Assembly: GCA_029582265.1 (NCBI GenBank) | Contig: CM055835.1 | Span: 15,981,580 to 16,045,579 of the forward strand | Origin: Zoroaster sp. YZ-2022 | Lineage: Eukaryota > Echinodermata > Asteroidea > Forcipulatida > Zoroasteridae | DNA: 64,000 bases | Reading direction: 5' to 3' | In this document: in pieces, positions 56,170 to 64,000 of the stretch | Layout: each line of letters begins with the position of its first letter | Numbering within the stretch: the first letter of the stretch is position 1 | The notes under the pieces: generated by a model | Told to the model about the DNA's origin: nothing | The model's input: only the letters and a program-made list of their open reading frames with translations | Database searches by the model: none | Position numbers and translations under genes: made by a program

Positions 56170-59100
56170 CAGTTAGAGACAGCGGACATCGACTTGGATG
56201 AAGCAAATACAGAGAGTACACTCATCGTCATGCCGGAAGAATCACCCAGTGGTGAACATCTGCTACTTCGACTTCCGTCATTACAAAGCAGACAGATCCA
56301 ACAGGTATCAATCATCCATGTTTACTAAAAGGGAAGGTACAACATTGGTAATAACCAGATTGTCTAATAAACAAATTATTATCTGAAAGCCCCAAACTTG
56401 GTACAAGTATCATTCATCCTGAGAAATTATCCCATCTGAAGTGCTTTCATCTTTAATAGAGAAAAATGAATTGTTTATTGTTGTTTTCTAAAAAACATGA
56501 CCACTTATTGTGATGATACTTTCACAGGTTAGTTTTATGATGTATATTGTGACGTTGATTTGGTGCCAGGCATCCTTCTCTTGTACTGATTACCTTGGTA
56601 GCGTACTGTCGTGATAGTGTTGAACCCCCTGCAGTTGTGGGCCACAGCACCAGATGCTCCACCCTCAGTGGACAGGAACAGCAGACCAATGAATATGGGG
56701 TAATAGGGCCAGGGGACTGGGGAATATTATAGTGGAAAGTGTGGAAGGGGGATGTGGGCCAGAGGATCTGTGGATCGGTGGATCAGGGGTTAAATTTATC
56801 CGAGGTCCTTTAATTTATGTTAGGTCCTTGGGAACTTTGCCCTAGTATAGAGTCAATTCATTAATGTAAGTGGATCAGAGTCAGTGGATCATTGATTGTG
56901 GATCGGAGTCAGTGGATCAAGTTGTCAAGCCTTTACTCGTTTCCCATCCGCTGCCTTATTAGTCTATCACTTTAGAGAGCCCTATAAATTATCCCAATCA
57001 TAATCATCTCCCTCATCTTCCTCAACGGCCCCTTTTGTAGTCCAGCAATCTCATTGATCAAGTACAACTTTCCTTTCCTGTACAACCAATCAGAGAACAG
57101 GATTACTGAAATGAAATGACTCGGAAAGCCAAATTGATAAGGTTGCGTGTAAAAGGTTCGGACAGTTTAATCATACTCCAGGTGATTAACAATTACATGT
57201 AATAGGCTTGTGGATACACAGAATCTGGGACAGCCGACAGAGCTCATGAATATTCAGTATCACTTTCGGTTGTGTACTGTGGCATAGAGCACCTTCGGTG
57301 GTCGGTTGTACTGTCATCGGTAATTCGTCTGAAAAATATAACCATACACGAGATGTAAACGGTGTATGCAATGTTTAAACGACAAGACGTCTATTTCCGA
57401 CACCTAATCGGACGTGGGATACTCAGGGTTTCTACGCCCTGGAAACTATCAAAAATGTATCAGAACTACTTGCTTTATGATCAGAAAGAATCAATAGTCA
57501 TTATCTAACCAATATTCATCATTAGAACAATAAAAGAGTATACTATAACACGGAGGATTAAGGAAATCGTAACACTTACCATCCGAACACAGCCTAGCTT
57601 TTAGCAGCCTAGCTATAACTCGCTTTGCCGCTTGCCACACAACCGCGCGGTGGCGCACTCCAAGAATCACGTATTCGCAACACAGCCGCCCCTGAACTGT
57701 GAGCAACAGTTTACTTATCCGAATGGCATAAACAAAAAAACATTTAGAAGCAACAGTAATAAAGGCTTCGTCCACAGCTTCACCTGCAAAAAAGGGGTAT
57801 CAGGTTAACAAGTTATTGGAAACCAACAGATCTGCCGCCCCATGAGAAACCAGGGAATTGACTATAGTCAATCACCTTAGGGCTCTAGGTCGCCTGTCGA
57901 TTAAGGGGCATCGGGATCATCCGGCTCGTCCGGTTCATCAGGCAGTCGGATCAAGCGCGCAACCGGACGGGTGTAGATACGGTCTCCAACTTTCNNNNNN
58001 NNNNNNNNNNNNNNNNNNNNNNNNNNNNNNNNNNNNNNNNNNNNNNNNNNNNNNNNNNNNNNNNNNNNNNNNNNNNNNNNNNNNNNNNNNNNNNNNNNNN
58101 NNNNNNNNNNNNNNNNNNNNNNNNNNNNNNNNNNNNNNNNNNNNNNNNNNNNNNNNNNNNNNNNNNNNNNNNNNNNNNNNNNNNNNNNNNNNNNNNNNNN
58201 NNNNNNNNNNNNNNNNNNNNNNNNNNNNNNNNNNNNNNNNNNNNNNNNNNNNNNNNNNNNNNNNNNNNNNNNNNNNNNNNNNNNNNNNNNNNNNNNNNNN
58301 NNNNNNNNNNNNNNNNNNNNNNNNNNNNNNNNNNNNNNNNNNNNNNNNNNNNNNNNNNNNNNNNNNNNNNNNNNNNNNNNNNNNNNNNNNNNNNNNNNNN
58401 NNNNNNNNNNNNNNNNNNNNNNNNNNNNNNNNNNNNNNNNNNNNNNNNNNNNNNNNNNNNNNNNNNNNNNNNNNNNNNNNNNNNNNNNNNNNNNGACTTT
58501 CTTTGGGCACAGATCGTACACCATCTTACTTTCGACCAGTAGTAACACCGGCGCACTTTCTGCAGCATCTCGTACACTTCTTAGTGTCGTGTAGTTCAGT
58601 GAGTACACCTTCTTGAAAACTGACTGGCAGCAACACCTGCCACGTGTAAAGCTTCCCATCTTTCTGACTTCCATCTGCACGGCAACACTCCACCGTGGAC
58701 TTTCAATTGCTGCCGCTGAGCCCAGTAACAGCTGCCGATTCTGCTGAAATGGCCTCCCATGTACGTCTCTCCTCATTCTCAACCACTCACATTATCAATC
58801 CAGTTGTAGCATCTGCTTGCTGGACTTTCCTCAACTCCTGCACTGACTACCTCAGCTCCAATGTAAGTGCTCTGCCACCCCTTTCTTCTTTACTACTGGA
58901 TTCTTCAGTTGTATCCCCCTCCTTTGCTGCATGGTGATTCCCTTACCTCTTCCTCTCTGCCACATTATAAGTTGCAGGGCTTGAATGTCAGGGCATCAGC
59001 ATTCTGGTGCAACGGACCTGCTCGATATTCAATCATGAAGTCATACTCGCTGAAGATTTCTTGCCACCTCGCTAGTTGACCCTCTGGGTTATGGAAATTT

Positions 59101-62100
59101 GTTATCACCCATAGTGCCCCATGGTCAGACCGAACAGTAAATTTCTTCCCATACAGATTCTGCCTGATGTGCCGCACGTACATCACTATGGCCAGCAATT
59201 CTTGTCTTATAGTTTCGTTCCGGTGGGCAGCTTGCATAAACCACAACCTTTTCCATACTGTCCTCCTGTTTCTGGAAAAGAACAGCTCTGAGGCCATTGT
59301 TGCTCGCATCTGTGTCCATGATTACGTTCCCTTCAACTTGGGGTACGCCAGAATCGGTGATGTCGCAGCAGACCCTTCAGTGTCTCAAATGTCTGGTCAC
59401 ATTCTTCCAACCAGTTGAATGCACGGTTCTTCTCTGTCACCCACGTGGAGGGGCTTAGCAACATTGGCAAAGCCCTTGATGTACTGCCGGTGATATGAAG
59501 CTAGTCTCAAGAAGCTTCTCACGTCCTTCATGGTCTGGGGAGTAGGCCACTCTAACACAGCTCTGACCTTCTCCGGATTAGTGGAGACACCCTCCTTCGA
59601 GATTACGTATCCTATAGGTAAACCACCTGTTGTTGGAACAAGCAACACTTCTTCGGCTTCAGCTTCAGCCCAGCCTGCGTAGTCTCTGGAACACCTCTTC
59701 AGGTACCATCTTAGCATAGACCACTATATTGTTTAGGTACAAAAGCCTTCCCATTGCATACCAGCAAAGATCCTCTCCATCAACCTCTCAAAAGTCATAG
59801 GTGCATTACACAGGCCAAATGGCATCACCTTCCATTGGCCCATTGGTACATTGTCAAGCATCACTTTCCAGTAGCAAGTCAAGGGTCAAAAACCATTCAC
59901 TCCCACTAGCTATGAATCCAAACTGCCATCCACCCTAGGGATGTGGTAGGCATCTTTCATAGTACAGTCATTCATCAGAGCTTGATAATCAACACAAAAC
60001 CTGGTCAATCTATTTTTCTTCCATGCCAGGACAACCGGGGATGCCCAACGGCTGTTTGATGGTTCTATGGTTCCCCTCTCTAGCAATTGTAACACTTGTT
60101 TATCGCCACTCAGCTAAATAGGTAGTCTCCTTGCTCGTTGTTCGATCAGCCTTGCAGCACCCACTTCAATCTTGTGCTGTAATATCAGATATGTCCTGCC
60201 TAGATCGTCATTACCTCGAAATCCACCGCTGTCAGTGGTCCTAACTTAGGTTTCTGTGCCTTCCTCATGCTGTCAAATGCTTCTGTAGATATGATGGTTT
60301 CAGTGGAGTCAATGTCTATCAAAAGTTGACAGGAGTCCACCAATTTGTCCCTGGACATAAACACTGTGAATAGGAAGTGACGGCCTTCCCACGACCCACT
60401 GGGTTGGCCCACTGGCATTTCCCAAAGCCTTTCCTCAATTCTTGGCAGATGGACAACCTCTCCGGTAGTGTCCCAAACCTCCACAGTTGTGGCAGGTTTC
60501 ATGTTCAAGTGGCCTTCTTCCCCCTCCCTCCTGCCTATTTACTGATTCGTGGGGCCCCATCTGTGAAGTATGCATTCTGGTATAGCCATTGCAAGGCCAG
60601 CCATCATCCCATGTAGCACAGTCTGTTGCTCGACATGGCTTGCGTCTGCATCTTGAAATCCTCTCTAGAGACTGAATCGGCATGCCTAGTGGCCCTCACA
60701 TTTCCTTCCTACCGGCCGTATCGCTTCGTCCAATGATTTTGGGTTTGCCCTGAAGATTACTGCTCGTACTTCAGCATCTTGGATTGCATCCATGAAATGT
60801 CCCCTGGCCAGTTTTTCCCAAGATTCCCTGGCGAGTTTGATGGGGAATGCCAGTTCGGTTAGCCCCCCGTGTTCTACTCATCAGCCCCGCTAGAAATCTC
60901 TCAGCTTGTTCCCCAGGGTCAAATCTCCAGTCTGACCTTGCCGTAAGGTTCTATACTGTAATTCAGTTGACTGCCCTGGTGTCTATCTCCAAGAACCTGC
61001 TGAGCCTGCCGCTTCAAGCTGGCTTCCAAGGGGAAAAAAATTGGCTTTCCATGTAGGATTGTCGCTCCCGCAAATGTATGCTCCAGTGAATCCACCTACC
61101 CTGGTGCTGGTTCCACTCAATCCACTGGTAGCTGTTGCCGACGACTTTGGTCCTCTCTTGTAGATGAAACCAGAACATACTTGCTCCCCATTGGCTCTTG
61201 TCCTCAAACACAGCCGATATTCCATTCTGAGAAGTTGACATGTCTGCACCTACTCTTCCTACAGGCTGCATGTCTGCTGTCATTGTGCCAACAACATGAG
61301 AAGCATACCGCCCGTGCGCCCCATTGCTGATTGCGTCGGATAACCACTTCCAATGGCAATTGCCCCTGTTGCTCCTCCGGCAGTTGCTCCTTTGGCCAGG
61401 TACCAGTCCTCGATCCTACCAATCATTGCCGTTGGCCTTGTTGCTGTCTCCTCCCTGCAGGTTCTCGACATCTGCAGCGGATTCTGCATCGGTGTTGCTC
61501 CACCTGCTTCTCCTGATCCACTTATCCATCCACGCTGTGATGACTCTTCCCGTTGTCCAATGTCACTGGCCAGCTGAAGCCTTGTCCACTTCTCCCCAAC
61601 AGTAGTCGTAAAACCAGACAATCCACCTCCATGTATGCTGTGGATATCACTGATGAGGACTGTGGTTGAGGCAGTGTCCTGATAGGTTGATGCATGAAGC
61701 CTGCACTGCCTGTCACATTGTTCCTCTTGCTTGGAAGAAGTCACTGCTTCCCTGATAATAAAATTCTCTTCCAGAGTCGACCTCCTCCACTCGATACTCT
61801 GCCGAAGTAAACCTGGTATAATCTTTCTGCTCCATGCTGATGATATTGCCCCCTGGTTGTTCAACTATTCCTTTCCTTCACTGATACGTCTGCTCAAGTA
61901 CCTATTCTTGTGGATCCTACCGCTAACACCAATGTGACATTAATTTGACACCAGTTTTCCTTCTCGAACAACATCAAAATGATCACAGTTTTACATAAAA
62001 TTTACTTGGTGTACAGTTGATGATGGTATCAAACACCCTGTCAAATTTAAAGATGCTATCGTTTTAGTAAAATTTGTGAAATATATTCCAAAATGAATTT

Positions 62101-63492
62101 CTGTCATCCAGAGACAGAAATTCCACATTTGGAATGAATATATGTTAGAAAAGTCAACTTTAAGATATGAATATTTGGTGTGTTAAAAAAAAAAATAATA
62201 ATAATAATTTGTATAGGCCTAAAAGGTTATAAAAATTTCAAAAAAAATGATTGGTCGCCATGTTTTATTAAAATGGCCCTGCAATATAATGTTCATTCTT
62301 TAAAACTGGAAGAGATCCTAGTCCTTTATCACACTGCACAGGATCCATCTTGCATTTTTAACAGCCTTTCTATGATGTATTTAGAATAAATTGCATTCAG
62401 GTAATATCAACAAGATGGCCCAACAAGGCCTGTTATATAGTTTATTTGGGCATTGCACGTTGTTTCTAATTATTTGCTTACTCTTTTAAGGTATGAATAT
62501 TTAGTGAGTTAACAAACAAGACAGACAAAAAATTTTAATCTTTGTTTGAATTAAAGCTTGATTTTTGGTCATTTTCAGATTGGAAGAAACAGCCCAATAG
62601 AGGTAGAACTCACTCATCATGAGAATGCCGGCACACTCAACTACTTTGTAAGTTTAAGAAAGAATTTGTCACTTTTTTATTATATTTTGTACCGCATTAC
62701 CTGGGCCTTTGTCTCCTTGTATAATACCTCATGCCTGATACATTTCACCTGAAATCTGGTACCTCATGTCTCATATACCTTTTGCAACTCAATTATTACT
62801 ATAACTGGTACATTACAATATAAAAGCACATTTACAAATCTTGTATTATGTACCTCATACCTCATAGCTCATGTCTTGAACCCTTTACCTTATACTTGTA
62901 TCTCATGTATATTTGGACTCTTAATACCTAGTTCTTCATATATTGTACCATGTGCCTCTTATCATGTACATCATGTCTTGAACCTTTACCTTGCACCCAT
63001 TGTACAATGTGCCTCATGTCTTGTACCTACTGCCCTTTACCTTGTACCCATACCTTGTACCATATATGCCTCATGTCTTATACCTACTGCCCTTTACCTT
63101 GTACCCATACCTTGTACCATATGCCTCATGTCTTGTACCTACTTCCTTTTACCTTGTACCAATACCTTTTACCATATGCCTCATGTCTTATACCTACTGC
63201 CCTTTACCTTGTACCCATATATACCTTGTACCATACTGCCCTTACCTTGTATCTAATTGATACCTTGATACAGAAATTTATTGAATTTTTTTTTTGTGGG
63301 CAGGTAATTGCTGGAGGGAAGATTGTTTACAAAGGTACAAAGCAAATTATGAATGCCAACACTGCCCTCGAAATCCGAGTTACACATGAGATGGTTCCCT
63401 CTTCACGTGTTGTTGCATATTATGTCAACGGCGACGGTGATGTCATTGCTGATTCCCTGTTCATTGAAGTGGAACAGAGTTGTGAAAATCCT
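41637..63492 (+). CDS. C3: Complement C3/C4/C5-like thioester protein, N-terminal 13 exons (3' end outside window)
   Basis: Exon 1 (any array copy; nearest 41637-41707) and exons 43653-43822, 47978-48181, 48872-48924, 51014-51160, 51497-51539, 51780-51867, 53723-53822, 54098-54328, 55071-55280, 56173-56304, 62579-62647 and 63304-63492 join in phase into 569 codons without a stop. Order: signal peptide (1-25), MG1 (YFIIAPNVIRVDVDETI), MG2 opening FIQTDKPLYTPAQRG, MG2 end FEVKEY, MG3 VLPKFYVELQ, MG4 from TPYKFNWDSTPRFFKRGLPF, MG5 (HLLLRL), start of MG6 ending IADSLFIEVEQSCENP. Spacing and motifs follow vertebrate C3. Cys566 sits where C3 has its beta-chain Cys (559) bonded to the alpha chain. 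The family is secreted and, after cleavage, opsonises targets through a thioester; the thioester, anaphylatoxin and C345C parts are beyond the window, so C3 versus C4/C5 type cannot be decided. Confidence 0.92.
42308..43115. mobile_element. hAT-like element with 8-bp target duplication, intron 1
   Basis: 808 bp flanked by ATAGTAGG on both sides (42300-42307, 43116-43123). Right end inverted is CAGGGCCGGATCTACC; left has CAGGGCAGGATTAACAC about 5 bp inside the duplication. GGGCCCCTGGGCAC blocks near both ends. No transposase ORF. Confidence 0.82.
43222..43305. repeat. 84-bp hairpin
   Basis: GTAGTTATTGGC...AGCAGGTTCTTTCTC followed by AAAGAACCTGCTTGG...GCCAATAACTAC folds on itself. A half-related piece (CGCAGGTTCTTTCTCAAAGG) is near 6178-6197. 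Confidence 0.8.
43653..43822 (+). CDS. C3: C3-like exon 2: MG1
   Basis: Acceptor TTCAATCTTGCAG; reads (E)AQQYFIIAPNVIRVDVD...VEIPVTMYFLMNDSN...KQISVR plus G, donor GTAGGT. An alternative acceptor at 43613 (CACCCGCAG) is in the same frame and would add 13 residues (LVFMVDRNIQSCR); the shorter form fits the family better. Confidence 0.9.
45558..45690 (+). repeat. C-rich CCCTGCCC low-complexity tract
   Basis: About 130 bp of CCCTGCCCC/CCCGCCCCTG with no G-runs on this strand; the minus strand has more than 20 runs of three or more G. Confidence 0.9.
46094..47563 (-). mobile_element. Tc1/mariner/IS630-type DNA transposon, internally degraded
   Basis: 1470 bp with perfect 35-bp inverted ends (TAGGTTTTCTCGGTCAATTT and on; 46094-46128, 47529-47563) and TA on both sides. 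CATTCAATTTCG/CATTCGAATT motifs are repeated at both ends in opposite orientation. The minus-strand transposase ORF fragment starts at about 47154. Confidence 0.9.
46498..47154 (-). pseudogene. Transposase fragment, IS630/Tc1-mariner DDE family
   Basis: From MAARGRYARVS it has a helix-turn-helix region (NINRSTARSIVATYLRTGRR), then HLVFIDETGYNVW, the first catalytic Asp region of the DDE/D fold, and RRSQGRAPRG. After RQRGRN the homology stops; the regions that would carry the second and third catalytic acids are absent from the element. An inactive remnant. An in-frame upstream extension to 47229 exists but looks non-conserved. Confidence 0.85.
47978..48181 (+). CDS. C3: C3-like exon 3: MG1 end to MG2 start
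   Basis: Acceptor TTTTTTTTGCAG. Reads (D)SLHKATMRIGREQLPQQET...FITLVAQADTPQIQFENR and GFVFIQTDKPLYTPAQR plus G; donor GTAATT. FIQTDKPLYTP is the family hallmark. Confidence 0.95.
48182..48871 (+). other. C3: C3-like intron 3 with piggyBac-like MITE remnant
   Basis: 48467-48680 matches the MITE at 50702-50916 at its left end (TTAA then AGGGACAGTATCGTCAC); the right end is degraded. The rest shows nothing. Confidence 0.6.
48872..48924 (+). CDS. C3: C3-like exon 4: MG2
   Basis: Acceptor TTTTCTTGACAG, reads VDIRVVALDQDMVPAASE, donor GTAATT. Corresponds to VLYRIFTVNHKLLPVG of human C3. Confidence 0.9.
49838..50092. mobile_element. G-rich MITE (GGGCGGATCC ends)
   Basis: CATGGGCGGATCCAGAA at the left, GGATCCGCCAATG at the right, with G/C runs inside. 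Related to the element in every array unit. Confidence 0.7.
50124..50330. mobile_element. Inverted-repeat element, AGAACTAATTGCGGTGA ends
   Basis: GTAAGAACTAATTGCGGTGA at the left, CACCGCAGTTAGTTCTTAC at the right, and a second internal inverted pair. The right part recurs at 15185-15340. Confidence 0.7.
50702..50916. mobile_element. piggyBac-like MITE flanked by TTAA
   Basis: 215 bp, ends AGGGACAGTATC and (inverted) TGGGACAGTCTC, with TTAA on both sides (50698-50701, 50917-50920). Interior inverted blocks around GGCATGGAATC. Relatives: about 3300-3410, 48467-48680 and every array unit. Confidence 0.8.
51014..51160 (+). CDS. C3: C3-like exon 5: MG2
   Basis: Acceptor ATTCCAAATAG, reads LQVDILSPDNIVVHRYNKAP, NRGFLSLQFDFPPEPVFGNW and TVNAYYGHL, donor GTAAGA. 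The GNWTVNAYYG piece matches MGQWKIRAYYE of C3. Confidence 0.94.
51497..51539 (+). CDS. C3: C3-like exon 6: MG2 end
   Basis: Acceptor TTTTCATTTCAG, 43 nt, FKADTSVQFEVKEY plus G, donor GTAAGT. FEVKEY is the conserved MG2/MG3 junction. Confidence 0.95.
51780..51867 (+). CDS. C3: C3-like exon 7: MG3 start
   Basis: Acceptor TCGTCGCGCAG, reads VLPKFYVELQTQQQYILPET and TELITHVTA plus AG, donor GTAAGT. VLPKF is family-typical. Confidence 0.94.
51955..52285 (-). repeat. Dispersed repeat, minus copy of a pair
   Basis: Inverted relative of 8270-8573: TGACTGCAAGGGTCAAAAT, GAGTCAACCGTTTTTGACTG, CAGTTGACTGGTTTTGACC in reverse order. Confidence 0.75.
52447..53018. mobile_element. MITE related to the 46094-47563 transposon
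   Basis: About 572 bp, ends TAGGTTTTCCCAGCCAAG and (inverted) CAGGTTTTCCCGGCAAAG, with many ATTCAATTT/AAATTGAATG motifs inside, like the subterminal motifs of the larger element. No transposase sequence. Confidence 0.78.
53723..53822 (+). CDS. C3: C3-like exon 8: MG3
   Basis: Acceptor TCCTCCTCTGTAG, reads (R)YVFGEPVVRTFYIKYGVFTD, DGNFTFLQEKRGQ, donor GTAATT. YVFGEPV corresponds to FLYGKKVEG of C3. Confidence 0.93.
54098..54328 (+). CDS. C3: C3-like exon 9: MG3 to MG4
   Basis: Acceptor CTTTATAACAG, 77 codons from LNEKGQGLEDLEIATMGTSV to FTLTPYKFNWDSTPRFFKRG, LPFAVK, donor GTACAT. PRFFKRGLPF matches PKYFKPGMPF of C3 MG4. Confidence 0.95.
54329..55070 (+). other. C3: C3-like intron 9
   Basis: AT-rich, 742 bp. 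A fragment of a dispersed repeat (TTAAAGCCATTATACACTAT near 54509) is the only recognisable content. Confidence 0.5.
55071..55280 (+). CDS. C3: C3-like exon 10: MG4
   Basis: Acceptor TAATTTCTGCAG, 70 codons: ANVQYMNGLPAANVPVVVSA, then ISAQDGEVYFRLDVLATATK, ITVH; donor GTAAGT. QDGEVYFRLDV parallels GDGVAKLSINT of C3. Confidence 0.94.
55608..56165 (+). mobile_element. Dimeric tRNA-derived SINE, copy 2, abutting exon 11
   Basis: Same composite as 17455-18006: TATGGAGTGTCGTGGCCGAG, head 1, truncated type I body, head 2 with broken A box (GTCGTCGGTCTGG), type II body, (ATT)n tail at 56138-56165. Only 7 bp separate the tail from exon 11. Confidence 0.88.
56173..56304 (+). CDS. C3: C3-like exon 11: MG5
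   Basis: Acceptor ATTATTATATACAG supplied by the SINE tail. 44 codons LETADIDLDEANTESTLIVM, PEESPSGEHLLLRLPSLQSR, QIQQ; donor GTATCA. Phases fit both neighbours. Confidence 0.9.
57995..58494. other. Assembly gap (500 N)
   Basis: Exactly 500 undetermined bases, probably a default gap size. It falls in the integrase region of the gypsy element, so the integrase core is unseen. Confidence 0.98.
58965..59319 (-). pseudogene. Gypsy RNase H domain fragment
   Basis: Two overlapping frames carry TDASNNGLRAVLFQKQ and ETIRQELLAIV, KFTVRSDHGALWVITNF, NPEGQLARWQEIFSEYDF, typical of gypsy RNase H. A frameshift lies near 59220. Confidence 0.87.
59397..60095 (-). pseudogene. Gypsy reverse transcriptase, frameshifted
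   Basis: Fragments show IEPSNSRWASPVVLAWKKN, RFCVDYQALM and KDAYHIPRVD at the front (59910-60095) and GYVISKEGVSTNPEKVRAVL, EWPTPQTMKDVRSFL at the back (59397-59717). Between them 59716-59735 reads YLNN where YxDD is expected. Confidence 0.88.
60200..60508 (-). pseudogene. Gypsy aspartic protease fragment
   Basis: Contains LLIDIDSTETIIS where gypsy proteases have a D-T/S-G triad; here the positions read D-I-D, so the active site is altered. Open across about 100 codons but frame-separated from the reverse transcriptase. Confidence 0.65.
62579..62647 (+). CDS. C3: C3-like exon 12: MG5/MG6
   Basis: Acceptor GGTCATTTTCAG, 23 codons IGRNSPIEVELTHHENAGTL, NYF; donor GTAAGT. Confidence 0.9.
62690..63245 (+). 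repeat. Minisatellite TACCTTGTACC, about 54-57-bp unit
   Basis: Units of CCTCATGTCTTGTACCTACT, GCCCTTTACCTTGTACCCAT, clearest from 62990, degenerate to the left. The repeat happens to be open in all three + frames. Confidence 0.88.
63304..63492 (+). CDS. C3: C3-like exon 13: MG6 start
   Basis: Acceptor TTTTTTTGTGGGCAG, 63 codons VIAGGKIVYKGTKQIMNANT, EIRVTHEMVPSSRVVAYYVN, GDGDVIADSLFIEVEQSCEN P; donor GTGAGT. Matches RLVAYYTLIG...VVADSVWVDVKDSC of C3. Confidence 0.95.
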
Positions 63493-63908
63493 GTGAGTGT
63501 TTTTATCCAAACTAGTGTATAAATACAGTTGACATAATGGGAAAGAATGTCGAACCCAACCACATTGTCTAAGCATGTGTTTTTAGCAGACAACAAAATC
63601 TCATTAGATGGGCATACGTTCATTGCTCAATCCCAAAATATCATTTCCAATCCTCACTTGACTACACTTTCCTCTCCTTAAGTGTGTCCTCTATCATCTT
63701 TTAAAGGAAAAATCTGTGATATTTGTAATTTGGAAAGAAAAGTAGTGGTTGAGACGTGGAAGAGCAGGAAAAGTCCGGTGAAATCAGTAGAACAGGAATG
63801 CAGTGGCTCAGCAGGATGACAAATGATTGATTTAATTTTGCCCTACACCGACGTGTGTATAGCACTGCATGCTCAGTGCTTTCCGAGTGTCTGTGAAAAA
63901 ACTACACA

Positions 63909-63992
63909 GGCGACTCGGGCGGGATTCGAACCCACGACCTCCTGCTTACTAGTGCAGACGTCTTAACCTCTCGACCACCGAGCTTGCCCGAT
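63909..63992 (-). mobile_element. tRNA-like SINE head (different family), intron 13
   Basis: On the minus strand GCTCGGTGGTCGAGAGGTTA, then GGGTTCGAATCCCGCCCGAG resemble tRNA A and B boxes in a class-II tRNA. Flanking 63825-63908 looks like SINE body. A functional tRNA gene is less likely because the stem ends do not pair cleanly. Confidence 0.55.
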
Positions 63993-64000
63993 GACGATTG

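Larger units (their letters stand above)
57901..61864 (-). mobile_element. Ty3/gypsy retrotransposon, degenerate, no LTR recognised
   Basis: Minus-strand order: gag-like region (61864-60690), CCHC zinc knuckle (CHNCGGLGHYRRGC, about 60435-60494), protease-like (60200-60508), reverse transcriptase (60095 to about 59400), RNase H (59319-58965), integrase H2C2 zinc finger (YYWSKVRWCTICAQRK, about 58497-58570), gap, and a C-terminal KVGDRIYTRP piece. Frameshifts and stops separate these. At 61905-61935 the minus strand reads TTGGTGTTAGCGGTAGGATC, resembling a tRNA-Leu-type primer-binding site. No matching LTR pair was seen. Confidence 0.88.
56305..62578 (+). other. C3: C3-like intron 11 with gypsy element
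   Basis: 6.3 kb. GGATC-rich degenerate sequence at about 56770-56925, the minus-strand gypsy remnant (57901-61864) with a 500-bp assembly gap, and a dispersed repeat near 61974-62150 that matches 5101-5290 (CTATCGTTTTAGTA, GACAGAAATTCCACATTTG). No exon seen. Confidence 0.6.

Noticed and set aside
57143..57850. 3' LTR of the gypsy element
   Set aside because: I looked for a sequence repeated on the far side near 61935-62500 and found none; the right flank is instead a dispersed repeat also at 5.1 kb.
57858..58782. Long ORFs of 190-293 codons with X
   Set aside because: They are open only because they run through 500 N; just short ends carry integrase-like sequence.
62876..63256. Cys/Pro-rich 126-codon ORF
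   Set aside because: Minisatellite translation; all three frames are open.
41637..63492. Alpha-2-macroglobulin or CD109-type gene instead of complement
   Set aside because: The family is related and cannot be fully excluded, but the ADSLFIEVEQSC segment with its Cys and the FEVKEY-VLPKF spacing fit C3/C4/C5 best.

Overview
The window is eukaryotic genomic DNA, not bacterial. Genes are split into short exons with GT-AG introns, and the introns and spacers are packed with tRNA-derived SINEs, MITEs, minisatellites and one decayed Ty3/gypsy element. Protein content and repeat style point to a non-vertebrate deuterostome, most likely an echinoderm or hemichordate. That placement is an inference; no species can be named from the sequence alone.

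Three genes, all on the + strand, can be built exon by exon with matching splice phases. (1) 1591-11687: the C-terminal six exons of an EEIG1/FAM102 homologue (NT-C2 domain protein); the N-terminal C2 part lies before the window. (2) 22351-24870: a complete two-exon BBLN (bublin, UPF0184/C9orf16) homologue. (3) about 28.0-63.5 kb, continuing past the window end: a complement C3/C4/C5-type thioester protein gene. Its signal-peptide exon and macroglobulin domains MG1 to the beginning of MG6 (569 codons) are here; the anaphylatoxin, thioester and C345C parts must lie downstream.

The most striking structure is a 14.2-kb array (28046-42270) of five head-to-tail units of about 2.82-2.86 kb. Each unit carries a TATA box, a start codon and the same 71-nt signal-peptide exon with an intact splice donor. 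Only one body of the complement-like gene follows. One immune gene therefore appears to have five near-identical promoter/first-exon modules. Long-read confirmation is needed because the units are almost identical and contain homopolymers.

Other layout. 11.7-22.3 kb is a repeat-rich spacer (tRNA SINEs, a 266-bp palindromic MITE, a hAT-like MITE with an 8-bp target duplication). 24.9-28.0 kb is a second spacer. The complement introns hold an 808-bp hAT-like element (42308-43115), a G-quadruplex-prone C-rich tract (45558-45690), a 1470-bp Tc1/mariner/IS630-type transposon with perfect 35-bp inverted ends (46094-47563) and its MITE relative (52447-53018), a dimeric SINE whose tail forms the acceptor tract of exon 11, and a degenerate gypsy element (57901-61864, minus strand) broken by a 500-bp assembly gap.

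EEIG1, BBLN and a C3/C4/C5 family gene within 64 kb recall human 9q33-q34, where EEIG1, BBLN and C5 all lie. This is consistent with an old linkage of the MHC-paralogon type.
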